From a virus, in IMG/VR virus record IMGVR_UViG_3300020442_000889, positions 1 to 20,140 of that record: DNA of 20,140 bases; one strand, given 5' to 3'. Of this stretch, positions 6,528-13,398 are shown piece after piece. The translations under genes and the position numbers were made by a program. Within the stretch, counting starts at the first letter, position 1. Each line of letters starts with the position of its first letter. Below the pieces are notes generated by a model. The model was not told where the DNA came from and made no database searches. It saw nothing but the letters and a program-made list of their open reading frames with translations.

Positions 6528-7991
6528 TTATCTGAAATCGATGTTTATAATTTGATAATCAAAGTTTTCTTCATTGTAAATTTTTATTCTCTCAACGAGA
6601 TGATTCAAGGTATAGTTCTTTTTACCATTTTTGTTGGTAACATCATCAGACACATCATACAAAGTTGCAAGATTTTTTGCCTGACCTTTTCTAAGAACTC
6701 TTCCAATCGATTGGAGATTTCTAATTCTTGATTTAGAAGGACTAGAAAATATTACATTGTGAAGGTTTTTAATATTGATTCCAGTAGAGAAGGTTCCATA
6801 AGATGCTACAATAATTGCATTATCTTCAGACTCTGTAATTTTTCTTACATCTTCTCTCTCATCAGTATTCACTCCACCATGTATAAAGAATACTTTTCTG
6901 TCCTGAGTCTTACTATTATTTAGTAGGTCATAGATAACCTGACCATGGGTAGAAACCCTACTATAAAGAATCAAAGTATTACCTTTCAGATCCAATGCCA
7001 GGTTACTAATGAATTTGTTTCTACGATCATTGTTGATAAGAAACTGAATTTCATCCTCATAAGTTTCAAACTTCTGATACTCATGCTTTAGAATCAATAC
7101 TTTGATTTCAAACTTGGAAAGATATCCTTGATCAATAAGTTCTTCTGTGTTGACAATTTTATCTGCTGGACCAAACAAACCTTCCAATACCCACTTATGT
7201 GTCTTGGTTCCATCTAGTGTTCCAGTAAAACCAATTCTATATTTTGCATTATGGCACTTAGTCATGATACCAGTCAGTGACTTAGCTTTGAACTGGTGTG
7301 CTTCATCACCAATCACTGTAGTAAACTCATCAAAATATTTCTTTGGCATCTTGTAAATAGATTGCCAGGTTGTAATGGTTACATCTTTATCAGATACTTT
7401 TTCATATCCTGCATAGATCTTATGACAGTGTGCTTCAGCGTCCCAACCATAGTCAATAAAATCTTTATACATCTGCTCTACAAGAGATGTAGTAGGAACA
7501 ACAATAAGAATCTTTTCTCCCTTAGCAACATGATATCTAACTACAGAGTAAATCATCATTGATTTACCTGATGCTGTTGGTGAGATAATTAGTTTGCGAT
7601 TATTTTTGAGTGCTTGATATACTGCCTTGACTTGATAGTCTCTAGGTTTGAAAGAAGTAATAGATGTCATGAAGGACTTGACTCCTTCCATAGTCACCAT
7701 AGGATTTGATTCCAACACGTCACCGTAGTATTTGTTGGATTCAAATTTCATTTTATATTCATGTTCTCCACACCATGTAATCAATCTATCGAGAAGACCA
7801 CAATAGATCTCCCCTGTGTGTGGTGAAAACAAACGTATCTTGCCATCCCAATGCTTACTTCTATAGGATGGCATGAACGCTGCTTCAGGAACATCAAATG
7901 TAAATTGATCTGATAGTTCGTATTTGATGTGTGGTTCGCATTCTATTTTCAGATATACTTCATTCTTTTTTGAAATCAATAGTTCGCTCAT
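6528..7991 (-). CDS. uvsW: UvsW superfamily 2 helicase
   Basis: 487 residues. An ATP-dependent SF2 DNA/RNA helicase that in T4 unwinds R-loops and recombination branches, helping the switch from origin-dependent to recombination-dependent replication. Residues 1-110 form the small N-terminal domain typical of UvsW, with SKHWDGKIRLF at 45-55. Helicase motifs follow in order: Q-like RDYQ at 117-120, Walker A SPTASGKS at 137-144, VVPTTSLVEQ at 164-173, DEAH at 229-232, FTGTL at 255-259, and arginine-finger motif QSIGRVLRKG at 427-436. The set is complete. It follows uvsY with a one-base gap and precedes the LSm-like gene. In T4 uvsW is a late gene; the nearest recognised promoter here is the late-type one before the gp3-like gene at 9001-9008. 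Confidence 0.96.
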   Translation of the reverse strand: MSELLISKKNEVYLKIECEPHIKYELSDQFTFDVPEAAFMPSYRSKHWDGKIRLFSPHTGEIYCGLLDRLITWCGEHEYKMKFESNKYYGDVLESNPMVTMEGVKSFMTSITSFKPRDYQVKAVYQALKNNRKLIISPTASGKSMMIYSVVRYHVAKGEKILIVVPTTSLVEQMYKDFIDYGWDAEAHCHKIYAGYEKVSDKDVTITTWQSIYKMPKKYFDEFTTVIGDEAHQFKAKSLTGIMTKCHNAKYRIGFTGTLDGTKTHKWVLEGLFGPADKIVNTEELIDQGYLSKFEIKVLILKHEYQKFETYEDEIQFLINNDRRNKFISNLALDLKGNTLILYSRVSTHGQVIYDLLNNSKTQDRKVFFIHGGVNTDEREDVRKITESEDNAIIVASYGTFSTGINIKNLHNVIFSSPSKSRIRNLQSIGRVLRKGQAKNLATLYDVSDDVTNKNGKKNYTLNHLVERIKIYNEENFDYQIINIDFR

Positions 7992-7992
7992 A

Positions 7993-8421
7993 TCATCCGT
8001 ATCCTAATGTTAGTTTTTGAAACTCAATTGCGTTCCTGATTTGCCATTGCCTGTCACTGATTTGTTTCAGGATAGATTCTAAGAACAGCACAAGTTGTTC
8101 GTAATAGTCAATCTTTAGTTGTAGTTTTTGTATCTTGGGATCACTATCCAGATACCTATCGATGTCTTGTTTTAGAACTTTGAAGTCAAAAGGTTCTGAT
8201 TCGTATACTTCTGGGTCTGCTTTTCCAGTATAATATTCCCATCTTTGCCTTCTAAGAACTTTCAGATCTGACTCTGACTTCCTCTTGAGCAAACAGATTT
8301 CGTTATAAATTCTAAAATATTTTGAATGTAGTGAAGGGATTTTTTTAGATTCATCGCTAAGTTCATCACCCAACTGAGAGTCTTTCTCCCACTTGGTTTG
8401 CAAAGTTTCAAGATCAATCAT
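7993..8421 (-). CDS. uvsY: Recombination mediator UvsY
   Basis: 142 residues. UvsY loads the UvsX recombinase onto single-stranded DNA coated with gp32; it is a small hexameric protein. The N-terminal MIDLETLQTKWEKDSQL and the central LRRQRWEYYTGKADPEVY (about 57-74) match the T4 UvsY pattern 'ledLqeelkkD' and 'k..Ld YYsGrgd'. The C-terminal half is long amphipathic helix (YYEQLVLFLESILKQI), consistent with oligomerisation, and the length is close to T4 UvsY (137). The ATG overlaps the stop of the gp3-like gene as ATGA, so its translation is coupled to a virion gene. uvsX itself is not in the window. Confidence 0.9.
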   Translation of the reverse strand: MIDLETLQTKWEKDSQLGDELSDESKKIPSLHSKYFRIYNEICLLKRKSESDLKVLRRQRWEYYTGKADPEVYESEPFDFKVLKQDIDRYLDSDPKIQKLQLKIDYYEQLVLFLESILKQISDRQWQIRNAIEFQKLTLGYG

Positions 8422-8981
8422 ACAAAGTCAAAGTAAGTGTATTTGAATGCCACACTGGCACTTAGATATTCTACATCAGATTGCTGAGAATCAAATCTCA
8501 GTGTAGAAAGAGATACTGGGAAACAGTCTTTGAAGTTTACTGCCTTTACTCGATTGTAATTGCTGTTGAGAATTATCAGAGAGATATCAGATCTTTCATA
8601 TTTTTCTCTACTTGCATATTTTATTCTGTTGGAAACAATATCATTTGAGTTATACTTTTGATCAACTCCTCTCTCATCAAAGTCATATTCACCACCATAC
8701 TTAGGAAAACCAAGACCTCTCATCCAGTTGTGAATTTCTAAGTAGTTCCCCATGTCCTCATCTACCAAGAAATTTACTTCAAGATCTTGATAATAGAGTT
8801 CATCACCAGGAACTGGTAAGTTCCTAAGTCTAGTTGCTTGCTCTGCAGCAATCATTGAGATTGCTGGAATGTTTGCTGTCTGACAGAAAAACTGTACCTT
8901 TGGTGCTTCTTCAATGACGAGATCAAAACCACCTGGCGATAAAAAATTTCTGTTTGCGATTGGTGTGGTTACGTAAGACAT
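8418..8981 (-). CDS. 3: Tail-tube-family protein, probably tail completion protein gp3
   Basis: 187 residues. The stretch LEVNFLVDEDMGNYLEIHNWMRGLGFP (residues about 67-93) is the hallmark of the gp19/gp3/gp54 tail-tube fold and resembles, from memory, T4 gp3 'iVRFIVDEelksw.gmyeWM'. T4 gp3 caps the head-proximal end of the tail tube and fixes its length. In known cyanomyoviruses a gene annotated gp3 sits between gp23 and uvsY, which agrees with the position here. The start is ATG at 8979-8981 because AGGAGGT lies at good spacing; the in-frame GTG two codons upstream abuts that site and is unlikely. A late promoter overlaps the preceding gene's stop codon. A gp54-like role cannot be excluded. 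Confidence 0.8.
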   Translation of the reverse strand: MSYVTTPIANRNFLSPGGFDLVIEEAPKVQFFCQTANIPAISMIAAEQATRLRNLPVPGDELYYQDLEVNFLVDEDMGNYLEIHNWMRGLGFPKYGGEYDFDERGVDQKYNSNDIVSNRIKYASREKYERSDISLIILNSNYNRVKAVNFKDCFPVSLSTLRFDSQQSDVEYLSASVAFKYTYFDFV

Positions 8982-9000
8982 TCTCACCTCCTGTTATATA

Positions 9001-9008
9001 ATATTTAG
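9001..9008 (-). promoter_or_regulatory. Late promoter for gp3-uvsY-uvsW
   Basis: CTAAATAT on the minus strand, about 20 bases before the gp3-like ATG. It overlaps the stop codon of the upstream 104-residue gene (TAA at 9005-9007). The sequence matches the T4-type late -10 element, read by gp55, found in front of other genes here. Confidence 0.55.
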
Positions 9009-9319
9009 TCTCGTTGTCTCCAGTCGTCTGGTTTATCTTGTTTGAACCAATCTACGATTTCATCCGCTCCAGAGAACCCCGACTTATAATTAGATGGATC
9101 GGGGTCCCCAAGACCCATCTTATTCATAAAATCATCTATACTGCCCTCCTCAATATCTTGAGCAGCTTGACGACGTGCTTTATTCAACCAGTCTCTAGCA
9201 GTTGTGTATCTCTTGGCAATTTTTTCTGCCCAAATCATATCCTCAAGTTTGACTTCTTCCTTGTTAGCGATCTTCGTACAGATGAACTCCAGGCGGAGTC
9301 TGTATTGAGTTGACAGCAT
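9005..9319 (-). CDS. Unknown protein upstream of gp3
   Basis: 104 residues, no recognised family. The N-terminal two thirds are charged and probably helical (IANKEEVKLEDMIWAEKIAK, about 17-36). The C-terminal third is acidic, with the Gly/Asp/Pro turn GLGDPDPSNYKSGFSGADEI, and ends in WRQRD. The ATG lies just after the TAA of the 65-residue gene, with GGAAGA as ribosome site. No membrane segment or catalytic motif. It shares a transcription unit with the 65-residue gene behind the late promoter at 9543-9550, so it is probably expressed late with virion genes; a virion or assembly role is only a guess. Confidence 0.8.
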   Translation of the reverse strand: MLSTQYRLRLEFICTKIANKEEVKLEDMIWAEKIAKRYTTARDWLNKARRQAAQDIEEGSIDDFMNKMGLGDPDPSNYKSGFSGADEIVDWFKQDKPDDWRQRD

Positions 9320-9320
9320 A

Positions 9321-9518
9321 TTATTCTTCCGAGAGATAGTGCTCTAATTGATTGATCCGATTGAATTCCTGATACGCTACTTCTGAACGAGCGTGAAGTA
9401 CATCCCTAAGGTCGTCCATGATTACAGTTGGGTCAACGTAATCATCAAGGTACTTATCAATAGCTTCTTTCAAATATCTTTTCCTATGCCACTCTTGTGA
9501 ATATGGTTTGTAGTCCAT
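9321..9518 (-). CDS. Small unknown protein, first gene after the 9555-9581 terminator
   Basis: 65 residues, strongly charged and aromatic, predicted mostly helical (LKEAIDKYLDDYVDPTVIMDD at about 16-36, then RSEVAYQEFNRINQLEHYLSEE). Family not recognised. The start at 9516-9518 has no Shine-Dalgarno: the upstream sequence is an AT-rich TTATTATTTTTGTT. No other in-frame ATG exists between it and the late promoter. The stop TAA is one base from the next gene's ATG, giving a two-gene unit with the 104-residue protein. Confidence 0.7.
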   Translation of the reverse strand: MDYKPYSQEWHRKRYLKEAIDKYLDDYVDPTVIMDDLRDVLHARSEVAYQEFNRINQLEHYLSEE

Positions 9519-9542
9519 AACAAAAATAATAAAGTGCTGAAA

Positions 9543-9550
9543 TTATTTAG
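9543..9550 (-). promoter_or_regulatory. Late promoter for the 65- and 104-residue genes
   Basis: CTAAATAA on the minus strand, placed directly after the terminator T-run (9555-9561) and 25 bases before the start of the 65-residue gene. It restarts transcription immediately after the terminator. Same motif as in front of gp23. Confidence 0.55.
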
Positions 9551-9554
9551 ACAC

Positions 9555-9581
9555 AAAAAAAGAGGGTCCTTTCGGACCCTC
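9555..9581 (-). terminator. Intrinsic terminator after the 57-residue gene
   Basis: On the minus strand GAGGGTCC, loop GAAA, GGACCCTC, then seven T (9555-9561). A perfect 8-bp GC-rich stem with a stable GNRA tetraloop and T-run. It starts about 33 bases after the stop of the 57-residue gene and has the same plan as the terminator after gp23. Confidence 0.92.
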
Positions 9582-9613
9582 GGATACTTCCTTCACACGG
9601 AACCTGTATTATA

Positions 9614-9787
9614 TCATATAAGTATTCTCTTGCATATCCTCTTACATTGTGCTTGATTCAACAGGTCGCATTCGATTAGACATTCATAATAGTCATTTAG
9701 TTTTTGCATTTCTACATCAACTTCATCTATAGTGTTTTCAAAATGACGCCATTCGTCTAACTGACTACGAGATGTAATGTTGTGCAT
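9614..9787 (-). CDS. 57-residue unknown protein between two terminators
   Basis: ATG at 9785-9787 with GGAGTGAG a few bases upstream; stop TGA at 9614-9616. The protein (MHNITSRSQLDEWRHFENTI at 1-20) is mostly helical and ends with a Cys-containing basic tail: cysteines at 36, 40, 48 and 52, with KRICKRILI as the last nine residues. The C-x3-C and C-x3-C spacing could be a small metal site, but this is speculation. No family recognised. It is bracketed by strong terminators at 9931-9955 and 9555-9581 and has its own candidate promoters, so it forms a separate transcription unit between gp23 and the gp3 cluster. Confidence 0.65.
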   Translation of the reverse strand: MHNITSRSQLDEWRHFENTIDEVDVEMQKLNDYYECLIECDLLNQAQCKRICKRILI

Positions 9788-9837
9788 GATCTCACTCCAT
9801 AACTTGGAACCATAATAAATGATAGGTCAGGGATCAT
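9757..9837 (-). CDS. Possible 26-residue leader peptide overlapping the 57-residue gene
   Basis: ATG at 9835-9837 has a good ribosome site (AGGTGG, four-base spacing) and encodes MIPDLSFIMVPSYGVRSCTT and six more residues. It ends inside the 57-residue gene in a different frame, overlapping it by 31 bases. It may be a leader peptide that couples translation to the next gene, or a chance reading frame. The in-frame extension further upstream runs back through the gp23 terminator and is not credible. Confidence 0.25.
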   Translation of the reverse strand: MIPDLSFIMVPSYGVRSCTTLHLVVS

Positions 9838-9863
9838 TTTTCCACCTCGCATAATTCTGCTAC

Positions 9864-9871
9864 TATTTATC
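9864..9871 (-). promoter_or_regulatory. Candidate late promoter for the 57-residue gene
   Basis: GATAAATA on the minus strand, seven of eight bases of TATAAATA, between the gp23 terminator and the 57-residue gene. About 75 bases separate it from that ATG and about 27 from the small 26-codon frame. Confidence 0.4.
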
Positions 9872-9873
9872 CT

Positions 9874-9903
9874 AGTATATGTATCGTATAGAACATTTGT
9901 AAA
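9874..9903 (-). promoter_or_regulatory. Candidate sigma-70 promoter for the 57-residue gene
   Basis: On the minus strand TTTACA (9898-9903), an 18-base spacer, then TATACT (9874-9879), directly upstream of the late-type motif. Each hexamer has five of six consensus bases. In AT-rich DNA chance matches are common, so this is tentative. Confidence 0.35.
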
Positions 9904-9930
9904 TTTGTAATATAAAAAACACATATGTAC

Positions 9931-9955
9931 AAAAAAAGAGACCCTTTCGGGTCTC
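9931..9955 (-). terminator. Intrinsic terminator after gp23
   Basis: On the minus strand GAGACCC, loop GAAA, GGGTCTC, then seven T (9931-9937). A perfect 7-bp stem, starting about 25 bases after the gp23 stop. It would prevent the very abundant capsid transcript from reading into the small genes. Confidence 0.93.
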
Positions 9956-9980
9956 CTTTGTAAAGTATGTGAAGTATGAA

Positions 9981-11324
9981 TCACATGAGGTTGCGAACCA
10001 GGACTCTTCTGTAGTAACGGTTTGCGTTTGCAGAGCCGATACCAGCAGTTGGTTGAGTGCCGTCGTTGACAGCGCCAGTGCTGAATGGGTTTGCTTGCAT
10101 ACCGTAGCGAGTCTTGAAGCCAATCTTGGGCTGGAAGGTGTCCTCACCAACTGCACGAACCATCTGGAGAGGAACGTATGGGCAGTAGAACAGACCAGCG
10201 TCATAAGGATTGGTGCCCTTATAACCAACGACGAAGTACTGATCGTTGGAAACGTTGGAGGAATATGGGTCGATGTAGACCTTGAACTTACCGTTGATGG
10301 TGCCAGCGAAGGTGCTGCCAGTGTCATCAACATTCAGGTTAGCGTTGAGTGCTGGGGTGTAGTCCAGAACGCCTGCCATGGTCAGAGCAGATGCAACGTC
10401 AGCAGAGCAGACGATGATGTTGCCCTTTCCTCTACGAGTCTCTTGGGCGATAGCGTTTGCTTCGCGCTCGACTTGGAACAGCAGACCCTTGAACTTCTCA
10501 ACAGACCAGCGACCGTTTGAATCCAGGTCCAGATCGAAGATGCCAGCAGAGGCAACGTTGTTCTGAGCACCAGTTCTAGCGGTGATGTATACTGAGCGGA
10601 TAACCTCACGGTTGATTTCTGCCAGGATTTCAGTTGACAGAATGTTTGCCAGCTCAGCCTCTGCATCCAGACCATGGATAGCACGGAGGTCTTGAGCCAG
10701 TTCCAGTGAGTACTCAGCTTTCAGAGCGCGTGAGCGAGCAGTAACAGCAACCTTCTCGATGCTGAATGCCATCTCTCTGAAGTTGGTGCCGCCACCGTCA
10801 CCGAGTGCTTCAGACTCGGAGGTGGTCATGCCCAGAGCATCATCGGTCAGTTCATAGGTGCCTGAATCATTCAGGAGACCTGGGTTTGAACCTTCTGCGT
10901 CATTGTTTGCTGAAGATGATGCAGTAGGATCGTAACCTGAAGTACCACCACCAGAGAAACCAGCGTTAGGCTCATTGAACAGTGCCTCTGCGCCAGATGG
11001 GGTGTTGTAGCGTGAGCGCATTGCGAAGATCAGACCCGTAGGACCTGACATTGGCTGAACGCTAGCAATATCATAAGCGATCAGGTTAGGCATTGAACGG
11101 CGGATCAGTGAGATCAGCACGGGGTCAAATGTTCTAACTGCGCCTGAAGGTGCGGTTACGTTTGTAGGTGCCTCGGTGAGCATTTCTGACTCACGGAGGA
11201 ATTTCTCTTGGTTCTCCAGAAGAATAGCGGTTACATTTCTTCTGTAAGAATCTTTGATCTCGGGGAGATCTTCATGCTTGAGGAGTGGTGCCCACTTCTC
11301 TTGAAGGTGTTCGGATTTGAACAT
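9981..11324 (-). CDS. 23: Major capsid protein gp23
   Basis: 447 residues; the precursor of the hexameric head shell subunit (HK97 fold). The N-terminus MFKSEHLQEKWAPLL and the region RTFDPVLISLIRRSMPNLIA (about 64-83), followed by VQPMSGPTGLIFAMRSRY, are diagnostic of T4-like gp23. The N-terminal delta region should be removed by gp21: the T4 protease consensus (I/L)-x-E fits LTE at 49-51, which would give a mature N-terminus at A52 (inference). AGGAG lies eleven bases before the ATG, and a CTAAATAA late promoter lies 49 bases upstream. Base composition is more GC-rich than the neighbouring replication genes, in line with high expression. An intrinsic terminator follows. Confidence 0.98.
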   Translation of the reverse strand: MFKSEHLQEKWAPLLKHEDLPEIKDSYRRNVTAILLENQEKFLRESEMLTEAPTNVTAPSGAVRTFDPVLISLIRRSMPNLIAYDIASVQPMSGPTGLIFAMRSRYNTPSGAEALFNEPNAGFSGGGTSGYDPTASSSANNDAEGSNPGLLNDSGTYELTDDALGMTTSESEALGDGGGTNFREMAFSIEKVAVTARSRALKAEYSLELAQDLRAIHGLDAEAELANILSTEILAEINREVIRSVYITARTGAQNNVASAGIFDLDLDSNGRWSVEKFKGLLFQVEREANAIAQETRRGKGNIIVCSADVASALTMAGVLDYTPALNANLNVDDTGSTFAGTINGKFKVYIDPYSSNVSNDQYFVVGYKGTNPYDAGLFYCPYVPLQMVRAVGEDTFQPKIGFKTRYGMQANPFSTGAVNDGTQPTAGIGSANANRYYRRVLVRNLM

Positions 11325-11372
11325 TGATCTTTACTCCTAAAAGTTTGTTGCGATTTGTGAGTGAACTTGTTA

Positions 11373-11380
11373 TTATTTAG
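11373..11380 (-). promoter_or_regulatory. Late promoter for gp23
   Basis: CTAAATAA on the minus strand in the 65-base gap between gp22 and gp23, 49 bases before the gp23 ATG. It gives the capsid gene its own late transcript in addition to read-through from gp22. Confidence 0.65.
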
Positions 11381-11389
11381 TAAAAATGA

Positions 11390-12400
11390 TTACTTGAAGC
11401 GGGAAACTGCGCGAAGATATGCGTCCATGCTTGAAGAAACTTGCTCAACCTCTTCTGCTAATACTTCCTGCTCATCAGATTGTGCGACTGGAGTCTCTGA
11501 TTTGAAATATGATTCCTTCAGAGTCTCAATCTTTCCACGGTAGGATTCTTCACTCTCAAACCCAACGCCCTCTACGATCGAAGCGAACTTATCCTTCTGA
11601 GTTTCGGTGAGACCGCGAGCAACATCAGTGATGATTGACTCTTTTACAAATGTACCGATCTCTTGATTCAGATGAATATTTCTTTCAACCTGTTCGTTGA
11701 GCTTTTGCTCCATTTCATCAAGTTTTTCTACCATAGTATCGAATGCATCATATTTATCTTCAGGTACAGTTACATAATGTTCTTCAAAAAGTCCCTTGAG
11801 ACCTTCCATGAAGGACTCAGCGACCTCTGACTTGATGCCAGATTCGATAGCGAGAGCATTTTGCTCTGCCCATTCTTCAGCGGCATACTGGAGAGTAGCT
11901 TCAACTTTCTCTTCCAGTTGTGCCTTTGCAGCAGCAAGCTCTTCTTCAAACTTAGCAGCGTAATGCTCTTCCAGTTCTTCCTGGATAGCATGTACTTTGC
12001 TAGTGAGTGCTGCTTCAAAAATTGTTTTTGCCTTTTCTTTGAAGTCCTCAGAGAGTTCTTCAGTTCCTACAAGAGCATCAACGTCGTCTGAGAAGTCAAC
12101 GTTCTCATATGACATTCCTTTCTTGTCAGCGGTAGGCATTGCTTCTGCTTTGCCTGCCTTTGCGTTTACGGCAGTTTTGGACTGAGATCCGCCTGCGCTC
12201 TTCAGTTTAGAAGAGTCGTCGGTGGACTTGTAGTTTTGTGGTGTTGGACCACCAAGATCTTGGATAGCTCCGAGTCCAGTGCCAGGATCCGCCATCTTTT
12301 GCATGGCGTCGGCAGGTTTTGCAGATGCATTAACCTTGTCCTTTACCTGTTTAGGTGCTTCCATTTCTTGTAATTGATTGTCAATGACCTGTTCAGACAT
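11390..12400 (-). CDS. 22: Prohead scaffold core protein gp22
   Basis: 336 residues; main internal scaffold of the prohead, degraded by gp21 during maturation. The N-terminal ~110 residues are polar, rich in Ala, Lys, Ser, Gly and Pro and probably disordered. Residues about 115-260 are strongly acidic, Ala/Glu-rich coiled coil (IQEELEEHYAAKFEEELAAA). The C-terminal end MDAYLRAVSRFK is conserved in the family and by analogy contacts capsid protein. AAGGAG stands before the ATG, and a consensus late promoter is 46 bases upstream. It sits between gp21 and gp23 as in T4. Its length exceeds T4 gp22 (about 270), mostly through the N-terminal low-complexity part. Confidence 0.94.
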   Translation of the reverse strand: MSEQVIDNQLQEMEAPKQVKDKVNASAKPADAMQKMADPGTGLGAIQDLGGPTPQNYKSTDDSSKLKSAGGSQSKTAVNAKAGKAEAMPTADKKGMSYENVDFSDDVDALVGTEELSEDFKEKAKTIFEAALTSKVHAIQEELEEHYAAKFEEELAAAKAQLEEKVEATLQYAAEEWAEQNALAIESGIKSEVAESFMEGLKGLFEEHYVTVPEDKYDAFDTMVEKLDEMEQKLNEQVERNIHLNQEIGTFVKESIITDVARGLTETQKDKFASIVEGVGFESEESYRGKIETLKESYFKSETPVAQSDEQEVLAEEVEQVSSSMDAYLRAVSRFK

Positions 12401-12445
12401 TTTTGATACTCCTTAGTTAGGCAAAAATATGGTAATTTCTATATT

Positions 12446-12453
12446 TATTTATA
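12446..12453 (-). promoter_or_regulatory. Late promoter for gp22
   Basis: Perfect TATAAATA on the minus strand in the gap between gp21 and gp22, 46 bases before the gp22 ATG. Confidence 0.7.
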
Positions 12454-12456
12454 AAA

Positions 12457-13101
12457 TTATAATCCTCTAATAAACCTTTCAAACGCTTTTACTTTGCGTT
12501 CTTGGAGGTTGATCAGAGTAGCATGATCGATTTCATGCTTCAGTTCCGCGATTTCTCTTTCTCTGAGAAGACCACCTTCCCAGACCCATTCTTTTCCTTC
12601 CATGATACCTTCGACGAAAGCATCAGGAGCGGAAGGATCGGATACGATATCCGCTGCGGTAGCAAGCATAAAGTCTTCACCAACTACGTTGTATCCATTT
12701 TCACGCTTGAGCGTACCCATGCCTCTAGAAGAGACGCCGAGTTTTACACCTTCATCGAGCAAGTTCTTTGCGATATTGCCCATTGGGGTGTCCAGAAGTT
12801 TTGCCTTACCAATGAAGTTTTTACCTTCAGCAGCAAGACTAGTAATTCTGTGAGAAACACGATCCAGATTCACGGTAGGACCATCGGGGTGACCGAGTTC
12901 TCCTAGCGCACGATTGGTATTGATATACTTCTCGTTATAATTTTTTACTTCTCTATCAAGAACTTGATAGGGATACATTCTCCCATTTCTGTTCGTGATA
13001 TCGGACTGCAGAAAAACACCTTGAATGTAATGGGATTTTTTACCATTACTTTCTTCAGTGATAACTTCTACCTCCTCAGTCAGTTCCGTGATCAGTTTCA
13101 T
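12457..13101 (-). CDS. 21: Prohead core protein and maturation protease gp21
   Basis: 214 residues; serine protease of the herpesvirus-assemblin-like prohead protease group, which cleaves scaffold and capsid proteins inside the prohead. Visible signatures are NRNGRMYP (37-44), GELGHPD with catalytic His at 71, GVSSRG with the Ser at 124/125, and AADIVSDPSAPDAF (149-162) with D151 as a nearby acidic candidate. The first ~25 residues are acidic. ATG at 13099-13101 has AGAGGA upstream and lies inside the end of the preceding gene (26-base overlap in another frame), indicating coupled translation with the core protein. The length agrees with T4 gp21 (212). Confidence 0.97.
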   Translation of the reverse strand: MKLITELTEEVEVITEESNGKKSHYIQGVFLQSDITNRNGRMYPYQVLDREVKNYNEKYINTNRALGELGHPDGPTVNLDRVSHRITSLAAEGKNFIGKAKLLDTPMGNIAKNLLDEGVKLGVSSRGMGTLKRENGYNVVGEDFMLATAADIVSDPSAPDAFVEGIMEGKEWVWEGGLLREREIAELKHEIDHATLINLQERKVKAFERFIRGL

Positions 13102-13363
13102 CTTGTTCCTCTTCGGGTTCTTGGGTATTGTCTAATGACGCCTCAACATCAGTATCTACCTCTGCTTCCGCTTCAGTATCTACTTCTGTTTCTTCAGGTT
13201 CTGCTGGTTCTGCTCCAATAGCATCACCAAACATTTGCTGAGAGATTGCTTGTCTTTTGGCATCGATAATTTCGAGTGCTTTATCAGAAAGCATATCTTT
13301 CATACGCTCAACCGCTGATGCATTGTTCTGTGAAATAATTGCATCAATTACTGTAGTTTCCAT
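13076..13363 (-). CDS. Small prohead core protein, gp67/gp68-like
   Basis: 95 residues in the slot occupied in T4 by the core genes 67 and 68, between portal gp20 and protease gp21. The N-terminal half is one long helix-forming region (AISQNNASAVERMKDMLSDK type, residues 8-45, ending SQQMFGDAI). The C-terminal half is an extremely acidic tail of Glu/Thr/Asp/Val repeats (ETEVDTEAEAEVDTDVEA), matching the acidic core proteins that are degraded to internal peptides. No Shine-Dalgarno is visible before the ATG. A consensus late promoter is 28 bases upstream. Whether it corresponds to gp67, gp68 or a fusion of their roles cannot be decided from sequence alone. Confidence 0.7.
   Translation of the reverse strand: METTVIDAIISQNNASAVERMKDMLSDKALEIIDAKRQAISQQMFGDAIGAEPAEPEETEVDTEAEAEVDTDVEASLDNTQEPEEEQDETDHGTD
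13135..13215 (-). repeat. Degenerate repeats coding the acidic tail of the core protein
   Basis: The bases coding residues of about 50-76 contain imperfect repeats of a GTAGATACTGAAGC-type unit on the minus strand, giving (D/E)-V-D-T-E-A-like repeats. Slippage of such units would change tail length without a frameshift when whole codons are gained or lost. Confidence 0.4.
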
Positions 13364-13390
13364 ATCAATCTAAGTGAAATCCAATAGTAT

Positions 13391-13398
13391 TATTTATA
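13391..13398 (-). promoter_or_regulatory. Late promoter for the core protein and gp21
   Basis: Perfect TATAAATA on the minus strand, 28 bases before the core protein ATG. It overlaps the last codons of the gp20 gene (stop at 13394-13396). Confidence 0.7.

Noticed and set aside
8982-8987. GTG start two codons upstream of the gp3-like ATG
   Set aside because: The AGGAGGT ribosome site abuts this GTG, leaving no spacer, while its spacing to the ATG at 8979-8981 is good.
9757-9984. 75-codon minus-strand frame spanning the end of gp23
   Set aside because: The long form runs through the gp23 terminator and its start lies within gp23. Only the final 26 codons have a plausible ribosome site and are reported with low confidence.
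9969-10520. 183-codon plus-strand open frame opposite gp23
   Set aside because: It lies wholly opposite the well-conserved capsid gene and reflects its codon usage. No domain and no ribosome site.
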